Of a DNA stretch of 64,000 nt, positions 20,983-33,431 are shown one piece after another. The position numbers were made by a program, and so were the translations under genes. The stretch lies in NCBI RefSeq assembly GCF_022965805.1, contig NC_133103.1, forward strand, positions 45,491,610 through 45,555,609, read 5' to 3'. How positions within the stretch are numbered: the first letter of the stretch is position 1; every line of letters starts with the position of its first letter. This stretch comes from Primulina eburnea (taxonomy: Eukaryota > Streptophyta > Magnoliopsida > Lamiales > Gesneriaceae). The notes below the pieces were generated by a model. That model had not been told where the DNA came from. It searched no databases and saw nothing but the letters and a program-made list of their open reading frames with translations.

Positions 20983-23720
20983 ATGTCAGGAGATGGAAAC
21001 AGTCACAGAAGTGTAGGACATAATCAGTATGGTGATGATGAGGCATGCCGAGAATATCGTCATAGAGATCGTGACGGAAGCAGTCACCGAGACCATTATG
21101 AAAGGAGATGTAGTACCCATGTCAACATTGTAGATTTCATGAAGATTGGATCTCCACCGTTGACAGGAAATTACAATGCTAATTTTGCCGAAACTTGGGT
21201 CAATATCATGGAGCAATGTTTTCGAGTGATGCACTATGAGGACTAGAAGTACCAGCTTTCATGATCTATGGAAAATCTCGGAAATGGTGAAATTCTATTT
21301 ATGTCATTCTAGTTCAGTAGCATGAGCGGATTCATCGGGAACACTTCTGTCAGGCCTTCATCAATCATCAAATCCTACCTTCATCAGGCGAGAATGAGAT
21401 GGAACTGTTGATCACTTAGCGAGGAGATACGAGCATTAATGATTAACAAAATTGTTTTACAGATCTGTTATCATATGCTTCTCACATAATTGAGAATTAT
21501 GCAGCAAAATGTTATTTTTTTATATATTTTTTGTCTAAGATGATCCCACTTCGTATGAAAGATTAGTGAATCGTTGTTGTCAAGACGATATCAATAGAGA
21601 AAGGTTATGAAAGCTAGCAAAAGTTCTTGTTTGTTGGAACCGAGGGGTAAGTCTTTCAAGAAGTTCGCATCTTCTTCCTCATCCGATTTTGGAGGAGTCC
21701 ACAATTTTTATGCAGTGCGACCATTGCGGATGCAATCACCAGATGAAGAAATGTAGAAGGGTGAGTTGTTTCAATTGTGGTAATTTTGTTCACATGAAGA
21801 AGATTGTTCTAACTTGGATGATAAGAGTGGAAGCGGAAGGCTCTATGGTAAGGTCTTACAGTAGAAAATAGTTTGAGAGCACTGTGGAGCAGAAATGTTT
21901 TCCTGCTCAAGTTTCCCGTCGTGGAGGGATATCGTAAGGATCTCAACAACGCCCACAATTCTAAGGGCAAGGTTTGCCCAAAACCAAGAGAAAGCTGTGA
22001 AGGAAAACGAGAGCCATTGCAAGTAATTTATTTTTATGTGGTATTCCTAAAAATGTATTAAATGACATCGGGGCATCACATTCATTCTTAGGAACATTGT
22101 TTGTTAAGAAGTATAAACTAGCCTACGTATCATTAGATATTTAATGTCAGTGTCTACACCTATGTGACAAGATGTTTTAGCTAAGCGATTATTATTAGAT
22201 TGTTTGTTAGAGTTTGAAAAAAAATACTTGTCTATCAATTTGATGATATTGACCATGAAAGATTTCGATAGTATAATGGTAATCAACCTATTGACTAAGT
22301 ATATAGCAATCATAGATTGTTATCAATGTCTCGCTCAGTTTTGTCCAGAAGGAGACGATAATTTGTTCTTCTATGGTGAGAGAGCTCGACCTACGATTCC
22401 AGTAGTGTCTGTTGTAAAAGCACATTGAACTTTAGCGAAAAGAGGAGAGGATACCTCATATATGTTGTCGGCGTATCAAACGATGTAATCGACGTGAAGA
22501 ACATTCTAGTTTTCAATGAATTTCCTAATGTTTTTCACGATGAATTTCTTGGTTTTCCTCCAGAAAGAGAAGCAGAAGCTGAGATAGAATTAGTATCAGG
22601 AACCACACCTATCTCCAAGCGTCTTATAGATTGGCACCATCAGAGAAGAATGCGTTGAAGCAACGGTTACAAGATCTTCTTGACATGGGGTACATTAGAC
22701 CCAGTGTGTCTCATTGGAGCACCAGTGGTATTCATTAAGAATGATGAGTCTATGTGACTTTGCATAGATTATTAGTAGTTGAACAAAGTAACAATCAAGA
22801 ATAAATATCTGTTACCACATATAGATTACTTGTTTGATCAACTACAAGGGACTTCAGTGTACTAGAAGATCGATTTACGGTCTTGATATCATCAGGTTCG
22901 AGTTCATCAACGTGATATACTTAAGACTGAATTTCGAACAAGGTATGGGTATTACGAGTCTTTAGTGATTCTATTTCGTTTGACAAATGCTCCAGCAGTG
23001 TTTATGGATTTTATGAACCGAGTATTCAGAGAATATCTTGACAAGTTCGTCATTATCTTTATTGACGACATATTGGTATACTCTTGTAGCCTTAAAGTGC
23101 ATAGAAAACATTTAAGGATTGTGTTTCTAAAATTGAGGAATCGTCAATTGTATGTTAAGTTGAGCAAGCGCGAGTTTTGGCTCAATAAAATTGTCTTATT
23201 GGGACATGTCATATCCAAGATGAGATATCAGTGGATCGTAGCAAGATCGAAGCAGTGTTGAGTTGGGCACAACCAGAATCAGCTCAAGAGATTAAAAAAA
23301 ATTCTAGGTTTGGCATGTTATTACGGGATATCCATCTCGGAATTTTCTCATATTTCCGATCCATTGACACAGCTTATGTGTAAGTATGTGCAGTTCGAGT
23401 TGACACAAGATTGTAAAAATAGTTTCAATTAACTGCGCTAATGTTTGACAATTGCACCAATTTTACCCCTGCCATATGGATCTGGAGGGTACATTGTGTA
23501 CGTTAACGTGTCACTTCAAAGACTTGGTTGTATTTTAAGCCAAAATGGTTATGTGATTGCATATGTATTTAAGTAGTTGAAAAAGCACGAAGAGAATGAT
23601 CTATTTCAGGATCTTGAATTGACAGCGATTATATTTACTTTGAAGATTTAACGTTATTATCTCGACGTTGAGAGATTTGATATTTTTACATATCACAAGA
23701 TCTTGAAATATATCTAGAAT
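20983..23720 (+). pseudogene. gypsy gag-pol relics
   Basis: The gag frame opens with MSGDGNSHRSVGHNQYGDDE and contains DFMKIGSPPLTGNYNANFAE before its first stop at about 21244. A zinc-knuckle-like CFNCGNFVHMKK lies near 21765, protease remains (LNDIGASHSFLG) near 22060, reverse transcriptase from about 22680 ([14 protein letters not shown]), and an intact stretch at 22965-23261 holds the catalytic FIDDILVYS. RNase H fragments continue to about 23700. Many stops and frame changes; not functional. Confidence 0.88.
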
Positions 23721-25092
23721 GGCGATGAGTGAATGCAAGGGCTTGGTTGCGAAAACAGGAGGCGGCGGTGACTGAGAAAGGACAACAGAGCGAAGGGAAA
23801 TGATATGGGAGTGTTGAAGAGGTTAGGTGAAGGAGAATTTGTGAAATTTGGAACAATTTGAAAAAACATGTTTCTGGAGAAAGTTTGGGGAAAAAGAAGG
23901 AAGAAAGCTTGACAAAATCTTGTTTTTTGAAATTAGTTATGAGACCATTTGCAAAATTGGTCTTTGTTTAACCATGCTAATGGTCCAATTCTCTAAAAGT
24001 TTTTGTGGGCCAAATGGTTAATGGAATGAAACATGAAAATAAGTTCGGTTGGATAAAAGAATTATATACATGCATTTTCTTCAATGAACCAATACATGCA
24101 GAGACATTTTTTTTTACCTAAAATTATTAGTTGGCCCAAGTCCACAAGAAGGAATTGTCTTGCAATTAATTGATAAAAACTCATTAGATGTTTAGATAAT
24201 TTGAATTAATAGGAATGTAGAATCAGTTTCTAAGGCAAGATCATGGTCTAGGATAGGGGCAGAAGTGAAGCACTCCCTAGAATTGAACAAAGTGGTCAGA
24301 GAGAGAGAGGAAGAACATAACTCAATTGCACAAAATTTACCAAATTTTAGTCTTCATCTCCATGCGTTTTTCATGATTTTCCGTCTATTTTCAGGTGTTT
24401 ACGTCTTTTTCATTCTAGATTTTATTATATTTTCTATGTTTGAGAATTTATTGTGATTTGTAAATACATAATCATGATATGAGTTTATTTCTTTAATTTT
24501 CAGATTAGTTTCAATCATTTTTAGTTTATATTTTCTTAACAGATTAAAACTAACAATCAAAATTTGAGATTCACTTTCTTTTGATTTATTAGATTTTACG
24601 CTTTTTTTTTTATACAAATTGATGTTTGCAGTAACTGACACATCCAAAGCTACAAGAATTTGTGCAAACAATAGAGGATTCATGTACAAGAAAATGGGAG
24701 AACTAGGAATAGAACAGGAAAAGCTTTTACAACTGTTAGTGAACCAAGTGTTTCCAATATGAGAATTTGTTGAGTTGTCTTGGCGTTTTAGATGGAATAT
24801 ATGTCTTGGTACTTAGGGTGATGTGCCATATACTTAGTAGGTCACATGTGTCTGATGATCGAGATATATGAACAACTTAAGGATAATTTCAATTCAATAT
24901 GTCCTACGTTCATCTATTCTCATCAAAACTAATATTTTTAGTTTCGTAATTTACGTTTTTTGTCCTATTGTTGGATGCACAGATATTTTTATGATTATTA
25001 CAACACACGCGGAGATAGGAGATTGAACCCGAGGAAGAAAGCCAACTAATCTGGCGAGACGAGGTTGGATTCACAGATTATATATTAGGCTG
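23721..25092. other. Unassigned intergenic DNA
   Basis: No gene recognised. Part of it may belong to the decayed gypsy element or another LTR, but I could not match either end. Confidence 0.4.
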
Positions 25093-25265
25093 TTGAGGTT
25101 TTTGGTCAATCATCTACCGAAAAATCGTGTCAACCGAATCGGACCTAAGTTAGACCCGGAAATAATTTGGGCCAAGTCCGACCCGATTGCAAGCCCAGAC
25201 GAAAGAAAGGAGAAAGGAGCAGCAAACCCTAGCAAAGCCGTCACCGCCGCCATCTTTTATTTTAG

Positions 25266-25267
<2 letters not shown>

Positions 25268-25299
<32 letters not shown>
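25268..25299. repeat. (AT)n microsatellite upstream of the RING gene
   Basis: About 16 dinucleotides, ending about 70 bases before the start codon of the RING-H2 gene, so probably in its promoter or 5' UTR. Confidence 0.95.
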
Positions 25300-25300
<1 letters not shown>

Positions 25301-25367
25301 CATGATTTCCCACCAGTTCTGGCCAAATTTGGGGCACGGGCACAGCGGATCGTAGCTGAATTCAGGT

Positions 25368-26273
25368 ATGGTGCTTATTTCGGAAGAAATTAATGGCCTG
25401 AAACTCAGAGTGTTCAAGTGGAACGAACGTCTTCCCAAGAAAACCAACTCAGATTCCCATGGATTTTTCTTCCTCAGAATTTACGAGCACATGATCAAAC
25501 AAGGTCAGAATGGCGTGATCAGTAATGAATTCTCAATGGCCCCGATCTTAATCCCGTTCGATCTTGTTTACTTGTCCTGCCATTGCTACATCAGGAGATT
25601 ATCCCGTCTGATGATCTCGTACCCGAAGACGTTCCCTCCGGAGAAGATCGAATCGCTTGCTAAGAACATAGCTGATTTGATACTCACGGGTTTTAGATTC
25701 AAACGGACAACTTTTCGTGGGGAGGGGTCCAAACCCGTGATCGTGGTCGAGATTTACAGAACGAAGACACTGGACTTCACCCAAGTCGGCTCCGACTCCG
25801 ACGATTACTGGCAAGAAATCTACAAAAACGAAATAGAGAAGCAGCTCATATTTCATGAATGCCACCAAAGCAATCTCGAAGAAGGCATTGTTTCGGGAAA
25901 CGGCGAGGAAGAAATGGGAGAATTGTCCAATTGCGATGAAATTTGGAAGGTGGCATATGATAACGAGGTTCGGGATATACTGAGATCGATCAAATCTCGT
26001 ATGAAGATTTCCCAGAAGAGATCTCTGAAAGCCATTAGAGACGATGAGCCAAAGGGTCTGTACGAGGTGAAGCCGAGAGTGGAGATGGAAGTGTGCAGAG
26101 TTGCAGAGTTAACAACGGAGGAATGCCCTGTTTGCTTGCAGAGGTTTGGCAATGGCGTGGAGATAGTGGAGACGCCTTGCTCGCATGTATTTCATGCACA
26201 ATGTATATTTGCTTGGTTGTTCAAGAATATCTCCTGCCCAATGTGTCGATCGAATTGTATTAAATTTGTTTGA
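25368..26273 (+). CDS. RING-H2 finger protein, probable E3 ubiquitin ligase
   Basis: A single open frame of 301 residues. The C-terminal RING-H2 domain runs from Cys253: Cys253, Cys256, Cys271, His273, His276, Cys279, Cys290, Cys293 (C-X2-C-X14-C-X-H-X2-H-X2-C-X10-C-X2-C), with CSHVFHAQCIFAWL and SCPMC visible. RING-H2 domains recruit E2 enzymes and promote ubiquitin transfer. The N-terminal about 240 residues have no recognised domain; there is an acidic patch (NGEEEMGEL) and a basic one (KSRMKISQKR). No signal peptide or clear membrane segment. No intron was needed. The substrate cannot be told from sequence. Confidence 0.85.
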   Translation: MVLISEEINGLKLRVFKWNERLPKKTNSDSHGFFFLRIYEHMIKQGQNGVISNEFSMAPILIPFDLVYLSCHCYIRRLSRLMISYPKTFPPEKIESLAKNIADLILTGFRFKRTTFRGEGSKPVIVVEIYRTKTLDFTQVGSDSDDYWQEIYKNEIEKQLIFHECHQSNLEEGIVSGNGEEEMGELSNCDEIWKVAYDNEVRDILRSIKSRMKISQKRSLKAIRDDEPKGLYEVKPRVEMEVCRVAELTTEECPVCLQRFGNGVEIVETPCSHVFHAQCIFAWLFKNISCPMCRSNCIKFV

Positions 26274-27008
26274 TTTTGATGCGTAAAAAAATTGGTTTGT
26301 ACATACCAATCAAATAAGCAAGCTTTTTTATTTTTGACGGTACAAACTAGTTTTTCACATGGAGAATTATTTTTTCTAATTAATAATTAAGGTTAGTAAG
26401 TATGATAATCTGTTTCATTTTATCCTTAACGTGACTGTTTATCAAATTGAGATGTCTATTATTTTTATATACGTATAGATCTTAATAATGAAATACTGAA
26501 TAAAAGAATCATTTTTGTATTTCGGCTGAAAAATAATATCACATTTGTATTAGACAATGAATGACACAATGTTTTATTAATTATATCATATATACAAATA
26601 AATTTATGTAGTATGTACAACATAATAATTATAATAAAAATAATGTTGTTTTAATTTCAGTAGGATCATATTCAAATTTGAAATTTGAAAAGTCATTCAA
26701 TTGACATAACACAATAACATATTCATTATAAATTGGTACAATAACATATAAATTAGATATTAATTATTAAACATTTAATATGTTAAACGGATGCTTACAT
26801 TATATATATTTTTTTCATTTTGCAAATTCATTTTGGGGGATTTTACTAAATTGAGCTTACAAATTTGCTTGTGTATATATATGCGATGCACGATATGTTA
26901 GTTTATATAATTAAATATAAAAAATGCACATTTGAATAAATAATTAAAATTAAAATACTAATAAATAATGAATTATAGATCATACAATTAGAAAACAAAA
27001 AAAAAAAA
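26274..27008. other. AT-rich stretch between the RING gene and the Helitron
   Basis: No gene. The Helitron 3' end (hairpin plus CTRR on the minus strand) should lie here, but I could not identify it with confidence. Confidence 0.45.
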
Positions 27009-27887
27009 TTACAAATGTTGAAAAACTTCCTTAAATATAACATTTTTCGTTGATTTTTTTGGGTTGCTATCACTATCACATATCAAAATTTTCGGCCCCT
27101 TAGGATTCGTAACTCTGGATACAGCAACATACAACTGACCATGACTAAAAGAGGGTTCTTCAAAAAAAGTCCTACATGAGACAATGATTACCCATGACTT
27201 TTGTTTATTGTCATTGCGTATGATACAATCAAAGGATAATATCTTCGTTGAAATTTAAAAGAAAGTCTTGGATCAGAAAACGTCAATGACATTCTTGGAA
27301 TAAGCACTTTATGACATGCATTACTTCCGGTTAGAATTTGTCCTTCCAAAACATGGCTTCTGAGCCTTGTCACGATCAATCTAGTGTCATTGCATAATCC
27401 AAGAGAATGATCTATGTTTAAAAGCAACATAACCGGAGTTACAACCTTCAAATTTAACTCCTGATTCGTTACTCACAACATCTTATTCCATTTAAGAATT
27501 CAGGAGTAACCACATCATTCAGCAGATCAAAATTTCTATCTGACAGACACTTTGTATCAGAACTTAAATACAACCTTCCCTTTGAATTGTTTAGAGATAT
27601 CATGTATTCATTTATGGACTGAACGACATCAAGTGTTGATGCCAAAATAGCTCTTTCCTGAAAATATGCATTATTGTTGATATTGTGTGATCGCCTATTT
27701 TTCGTCAATCTCAAAACTATACAATGTCTCCAAATATATGAAGAATTGATAGTGGCGTGAACAATATATTGCCTACTACCTTTTGGAATAACATGCAATA
27801 TTTGTCGAAAGTCGCCACAAAAAACAACCATTTTGCCTCCAAAAGGCAAATGAAGGCTTGAACTCCGAGCAGCGTCGTGTATATAAT

Positions 27888-28072
27888 ACAATAATGAAAG
27901 CAGTTGTTTCAAATAAGAGAGGAGTATTCTTTGTATATGGATACAGAGGTACTAGAAAAACATTTGTCTGGAAGACTCTGTGTGCATACTTAAGATCGAA
28001 GGGGAAATTGTATTGAATGTGGCAGTGGTATAGCATCTCTTCTACTGTCTGGTGGAAGAACTGTTCGGAGTT
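27888..28072 (+). other. Inverted helicase segment with Walker A motif
   Basis: Unlike the rest of the helicase, this piece reads on the plus strand: GVFFVYGYRGTRKTFVWKTL (27921-27980), then LCAYLRSKGK, then SGIASLLLSGGRTVRS in another frame. This is the Walker A part of Helitron helicases (normally GYGGTGKT; both changed glycines are Arg here). Minus-strand helicase sequence flanks both sides: LIYDELWFDKRS to its right and SSSLHLPFGGKMVVFCGDFR to its left. The part between GGRT and the GDFRQ region is also missing. Confidence 0.88.
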
Positions 28073-29548
28073 CAAATTATTAATGAGTTTATCATGTTCT
28101 TGCAAGAAAGATCTTTTGTCAAACCACAACTCATCATATATTAGTCTATTTGGTGAAGGCTGAAAATATTGATCACTGGGAAAAGGCATTGATTGGAATT
28201 CACGTCAACTCTTTCCATAGCTTTGCAATAGCTTTTCAATATCAACCAATGCATAACTTCTAATTCATCCTCATTTAATTCCAATTCTACAAAAAAAATA
28301 TACATATATAAAAAAATTATTAGTTCATGCATACTTTGGTGTTGCAGAAAGTTACGTCGTTTACATAAAATATCATCAGATAAATATGTCCAACATGACT
28401 CCCAAACAACTTCATGTCGGCTGATACAATTCGATGAAAATAGAGTAGCAGTAAAAACTCTCAGAGATTGTGCTGAAGCCCAATGACGTGCCTCAATAAT
28501 GATGTCGATATACTCCTTGTCATCATTCAACAATCCTAATGCATAGCAAGCATCACGAAATTAACGGTATTGAACACTGTTAACAAAGTTATATCATCAT
28601 TGCACGTGGCGTCACATTTTACATTGAGAAGACATCTTAAATAGTACATTTCCCCACAACCAGGAGGAACGTAAAAAATGCGTCCAATTGAAAATCTCTA
28701 TTTTCTGGGAACGAATTCTCGTGTTTCTTGCTTCCAAACAAACTTCATTGGTAATTTAGTATATGTTAATTCTCTTGCCTCGGGATATTTCTTATTAGCT
28801 TCCATCCAAGCAAGATACATGATGTGGTTAATAGTAGGTCTATCGAGAACAGTACTGATTTCATCTGAATTTGAAAAAATAATATTTTGCTCGTTCGGAA
28901 GATGAAAGCTCAGACGCTCGACAGGTGGATTTCTGTATTGAAATCAAATCCAAAAATTCTCCACGCAGCCTCACACGGTGAAATATATCTGCAGTCATAG
29001 TACGTATTAACTTCATCAACATTTTTCCCTAAACTATCATCATCCGAGCTCTTATAAATGAGGTAGCTACACGATCATGTCATTTATTTATATACTTTAA
29101 AAAATATTTGATAGCTCGAGATTGATTGCACCATTCAACATTCATATGGGCTCCATACCGAATTAACAAATAACGATTATGGGAAACAACAAATCTATTA
29201 TCAAGATTAACACCATTCTTGATAATTGCTCGCCCATTATCTTTGCGTATATAACTTGGGTATCCATCCTCGTCAATTGATGTCACTTCAACGAATATTT
29301 TAGGAAAATGCTTTGTACAACGACCGGTAGACATGCAAGGAGAGTTCTTTCTTGTTTCGCCGCATGGACCGTGCATCATTAGATCATGTAATGCACCATA
29401 ATAAACATGATCATTTTTTTCATCAGGAATTTCAGCAGAAATGATATGATCTATTGCCTCTGCTGCTGGATATTTGTCTGTTTTACAGAGGAAAAGCAAA
29501 ATGTGGGCGTGCAGTAATCCTCGCTTTGGAATTCCACCGTGTATATTA

Positions 29549-29641
29549 CTAACAATATGATATTAAGAATTAATTATATTTACTAAAAATATTAATTTTG
29601 TAAAATCCAAAATAGTAGTACCTTATATATAATTACAAAAA

Positions 29642-29695
<54 letters not shown>

Positions 29696-29701
29696 TTTTA
29701 C
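29549..29701 (-). other. Intron of the Helitron Rep gene containing (TA)n
   Basis: On the minus strand the donor GTAAAAAATTTT follows AAAGTAG and the acceptor TTGTTAG precedes TAATATACACGGTGG. Joining gives KVVIYTVEFQ, the expected Rep sequence. Most of the 153-base intron is a TA microsatellite (about 29644-29690). Confidence 0.75.
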
Positions 29702-31483
29702 CTACTTTAACATTTCCAAATATTTTATTCTTTCTGAGATCTTTAATTAAGGCATTCATCTTCATTTTAAAGATTCTGCAAACAATATCTGGACGGTCTT
29801 CAGCCCAAAAACCATCGTGCTCGATAAATCTCACAATTTTTGGCCATTTTGGATTACATGTAAATGTTAAAAAATCTGGGTAACCGGCCCATTTACATAT
29901 AGCCATAACATCTTGATAGTTCTGAATCATATATCTTGCCCCTCCAGTAAAAGAAGAAGGCAAGATAATACGTCTTCCTTGTGTAGATGCATTTGTTTCA
30001 CCATGCAAAAGCGCATCATGAAGACCTTTGTACATTTCACATCTCAATTGTTTTTTATGCATCCGAATATATGTCAACCTTGCAGATTCAACCATTGTGT
30101 ATGCATCGACAATGAATTGTTGAAATAGTCTTGTTGAAAACAAAATACTCGAAGATTCAAAATCTCTATCATGATGTCGATAAGCAAAAAAATCTCTTAG
30201 ACTCACATTTTTTCTTCCTCCACACTTGACTTAGATTCTGAAAATGGAATATCTTCTCTATAACCATCCTCACCATATGGAAAAATTATAGGATATTGGA
30301 GAGAAAGATACGCAGGATTCAACTCATTGATACGTGTAAGTTGCCCCGTTTGAGTTTCTACTTAAATATCTTGGTTGCCCAATGACTCATCGAAATCTCC
30401 CACAATTAATGCAGCAACCTCAGAAGCAGATGGAAGATTATAGCTCCTTCCATCCCCATTTCTTCTACCAATCAACTTTAATTTCACATCAGATCGTCCT
30501 TCTACCATCATTCTTTCTTTGGTCATCCTAAAATATTTGACCAAAACATTGTTTTCATCTAACATTGCCTTCAAATCAGAAACTATCTCTAAATGCAGAT
30601 TATTTGTTTCGTTATTTTGTTGAAAAAATATTTCGATTAAATAAAAATTAATTTCTAAAAAAAAATAGAAAATAAGGTATATGCAATATAATAAATAGAT
30701 TTTAAGATATATCTAACAGCAGAAATCCGATCATGAATTTTTTTCTGTGTCGTAAATATACAGCTGAGCAAACTTCGAGAATGCACCTTCACATGGAAGT
30801 AGGCTTCCGATTAAATGATAATTCTGACCATGAAATTTAAAAATTGGAGGGGAGCCGCCTCGATTTAAACTTGAATCTATCTTCCCTCCCATTGAACCAT
30901 ATTCTTCAACTGCAAAAAAAAAAAAAAAAAATTAATAAATATTATTGACATAATGCAATAAATATGTTAAAAAATGTATTTTAATATTCTAATATTATTA
31001 TACGTAGAATGAAAATGTAAATTTTAATAATAAAAAAAATATATTTAATTATTAGAACATCTTTACGTATAATTTAACATTTTTTTAATTAAAGATAAAC
31101 ATTAATAATAATGTTAAAAAAATTCACATTAAATATCTGCATTGACGAACGTACCTCAATTTATGAACAATCCTAACATCAGAGATAGGAAAATCATCAC
31201 CATTTGTTAGATTAATGATCTCTGAGAGATTTGTAGTTGAGCTGCTAGGTATTTCAAAAGAAACATTTCTGACCATTCGGTTTGATAGATTAACTGCACA
31301 AAAAAATGATAAATATTATATACAATAATTTATATATTAGAAAAAATCCAAAAAAGTATTTTATTGAATTAAAAAAATCATACCATTTGTAATATCACTT
31401 AATGGAGATATTGATGTTGGAATCATCATCTTGACTGAACCATGTAAACTAAATTGTTGAGATACTCTGGCTCTCAAATCCAT

Positions 31484-32267
31484 ATTTTCTGTTTAAATAT
31501 TTAAAAATAATGAAACTAATTCTAAAAAAATTATAATGATAATTCACAAGATAAATGTATTCAAACATAACAAAAATAGTAATGGCATTTAATATAAATT
31601 TATTTAATAGGAATTATTAACAATAACCTACTATACAACACCATAATCAATTTTGGCCTTGAATTAATTTAATTAACAAAATTAGCATTTTGGGTATGTT
31701 AAATTTCATACATATATTTTAATTCTAAATATATTAATTAACAATTTTTCCTTTATATTATTTTAGTTTATAGTTCTTTGACATATGATTATTTTTTATT
31801 TATCTAAATTAATTGGTGAATTTTTTGTATAAGATTAAAGTTTGATAAATTGAAGAGAAAATTATGATTTTATACTATCATTGTATTAAATATATTAGAC
31901 CTAAAGAATAAATTAAAATTTAAAATCAGTTCATCGAATTTTTTTATTATAATAAAATTATATCTATATATAAGTGTCATTGTATTCAAATAGCCAATTT
32001 ATTTTCCTCAAAATTTTGAAGACAACAAATAAACAACCCAAAAAAAATAAATATTGAAGTAGCTCAACCCAACTAAGTAAACCCTAAATTGAGTCTATAT
32101 ACACATGGATGTTTCTAGACTTGCACTCATTTTTTCCACACACAATTCACAAAAAATAAACGGCTAAAGGGGTGACTTTTGGTATCCCATGGGTGACTTT
32201 TGGTATCCCATTATTTCTTTGTATATTTTCTCTCAGACCAAAATATTATTGTTTCTTTCTTCTTAGT
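31484..32267. other. AT-rich stretch upstream of the Rep/helicase gene
   Basis: No gene. A 19-base unit GTGACTTTTGGTATCCCAT is repeated in tandem at about 32173-32211. It probably belongs to the Helitron. Confidence 0.5.
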
Positions 32268-33331
32268 TTTTGTTTTGCACCGAAAATCATGGTTTTTGTG
32301 TTTTGTTTTTTGTTTTTTTATTCACGAAGAATGTTAACATTTTGATTTTTTGTTTTTGTTTTTGGATGTATATTTCACTTCATATTCACTTTTCTCTATA
32401 TATCTGGAGAATATTTAACATTCGAATATGAAAATTTTAGTCATGAATTATTTTTTTTCAGGATTTTGAGATAATAAATCTATTGATGGACATGTAATTT
32501 TAGATATAGTTTTTTCATCTTTTTCGATTGTTTAATCTTCACGCCGAAATTCATGGCGTGTACAGATGCATACTCGAATTTTTTACCTCAGAAAAAATCT
32601 TTACGGGGTCTAATATAGTTTTTGTTTTGCATCGAAAATCATTTTTTGTGTTTATGTTTTTCGGTTTTTTTGATTCACGAAGAATGTTTACATTTTGATT
32701 TTTTTTTGTTTTGTTTTTGGATGTATATTTCATTTCATATTCGCTTTTCTCTATATATTTGGAGAATTTTTAATATTCTATTGGGTGCAATAATTGTCCT
32801 TGCTTGGTAGAGCGATCGAACCATGGTGCTTGAGCTGATGTGCGGTTTAAAAGATATGAGTTACATCATTACCACTAGCTATAGCTTTTGGTAAAGCGGT
32901 AAGCACTTGGTCCTACAATTGGTATCAGAGCCAAGGTCATGTGTTCGATTCCCATTGATTGCAAGGAGTGTAATTATTGGGAAGGAGATTGTTGGGTGCA
33001 ATAAATGTTCTTGCTTGGTAAAGCGATCGAACCATGATGCTTGAGCTGATGTGTGGTTTAAAAGATTTGAGTTGCACCATTACCACTAGCTATATCTTTT
33101 GGTAAAGCGGTAAGCACTCGGTCCTACACATTCGAATATGAAAATTTCAATCATAGTTTTTTTTGTTCAGGACTTCGAGATAATAGATCTGTTGATGGAC
33201 ATGTAATTTTATATCTAATTTATTTTCATCTTTTTCGAGTGTTTAATCTTCACGCCGAAACTCATGGCGTGAACAGATGCATACTCGAATTTTTTACCTC
33301 AGAAAAAATCTTTATGGGGTCTAATATAGTT
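32268..33331. repeat. Tandem duplication of about 350 bases, second copy interrupted by a TRIM
   Basis: Unit 1 (about 32268-32610) runs from GTTTTTGTTTTGCACCGAAA to AAATCTTTACGGGGTCTAATATAG-like sequence. Unit 2 (about 32619-33331) repeats it, carrying the TRIM at 32779-33128. The unit includes CTTCACGCCGAAATTCATGG and GCATACTCGAATTTTTTACC. No protein sense. Confidence 0.85.
32779..33128 (+). mobile_element. TRIM (miniature LTR retrotransposon, 350 bp)
   Basis: Two LTRs of 139 bases (32779-32917 and 32990-33128), each beginning T(A/G)TTGGGTGCAATAA and ending GGTCCTACA, flank 72 internal bases. The PBS TGGTATCAGAGCC is perfect (32920-32932) and a purine tract GGGAAGGAGAT (32979-32989) precedes the 3' LTR. 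Flanking TATTC and CATTC (33129-33133) form a one-mismatch target duplication; the uninterrupted sister unit reads AACATTCGAA here. No 5S-like sequence, so it is not Cassandra. It depends on other elements for all proteins. Confidence 0.95.
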
Positions 33332-33431
33332 AGATTTACCATCAATATTTATGAGTAAAGATTTAATGTCTTTTTGGTCTAATATAGTTAGATTTACCAT
33401 CAATATTTATGAGTGAAGATTTAATGTCTTT
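33319..33431. repeat. Tandem duplication of 55-60 bases
   Basis: GGTCTAATATAGTTAGATTT and the following bases through GATTTAATGTCTTTTT occur twice in a row. Confidence 0.85.

Larger units (their letters stand above)
19502..23720 (+). mobile_element. Decayed Ty3/gypsy retrotransposon (3' end missing)
   Basis: A 5' LTR (19502-20895) starts TGTAATGACC and ends CTTCA, followed by the PBS-like TGGTATCAAAGCA at 20901. Broken gag-pol follows to about 23720: gag start at 20983, zinc-knuckle remains near 21700, protease, reverse transcriptase and RNase H relics. No matching 3' LTR was found. Confidence 0.85.
27009..31483 (-). pseudogene. Helitron Rep/helicase (HUH endonuclease plus PIF1-type helicase), broken
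   Basis: Read from 31483: first exons MDLRARVSQQFSLHG (31483-31384), 31293-31155 and 30909 onward (FHGQNYHLIGSLLP, QLYIYDTEKKIHDRIS), then KLIGRRNGDGRSYNLPSASE, the Helitron N-domain (30206-29702, GGARYMIQNYQDVMAICKW), the HUH motif RGLLHAHILLFL (HAH codons at 29503-29511) and the tyrosine motif AIKYFLKYINK (near 29085). The helicase follows: WMEANKKYPEARELTYTKLP region, FSIGRIFYVPPGCGEMYYLR, GDFRQI (near 27800), DTRLIVTRL, and the end GQLYVAVSRVTN with stop at 27009-27011. Damage includes stops, a 1-base loss just before the HUH motif, and an inverted Walker A segment (27888-28072). Rolling-circle transposition would need this protein; this copy cannot make it. Confidence 0.92.

Noticed and set aside
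28678..28905. Plus-strand open frame in the Helitron
   Set aside because: The minus strand here encodes clear helicase sequence (FSIGRIFYVPPGCGEMYYLR, WMEANKKYPEARELTYTKLP), so the plus frame is a shadow.
32779..33128. The TRIM as a Cassandra element
   Set aside because: Its LTRs contain no 5S-like A box or C box and differ from the Cassandra LTR found at 44621.
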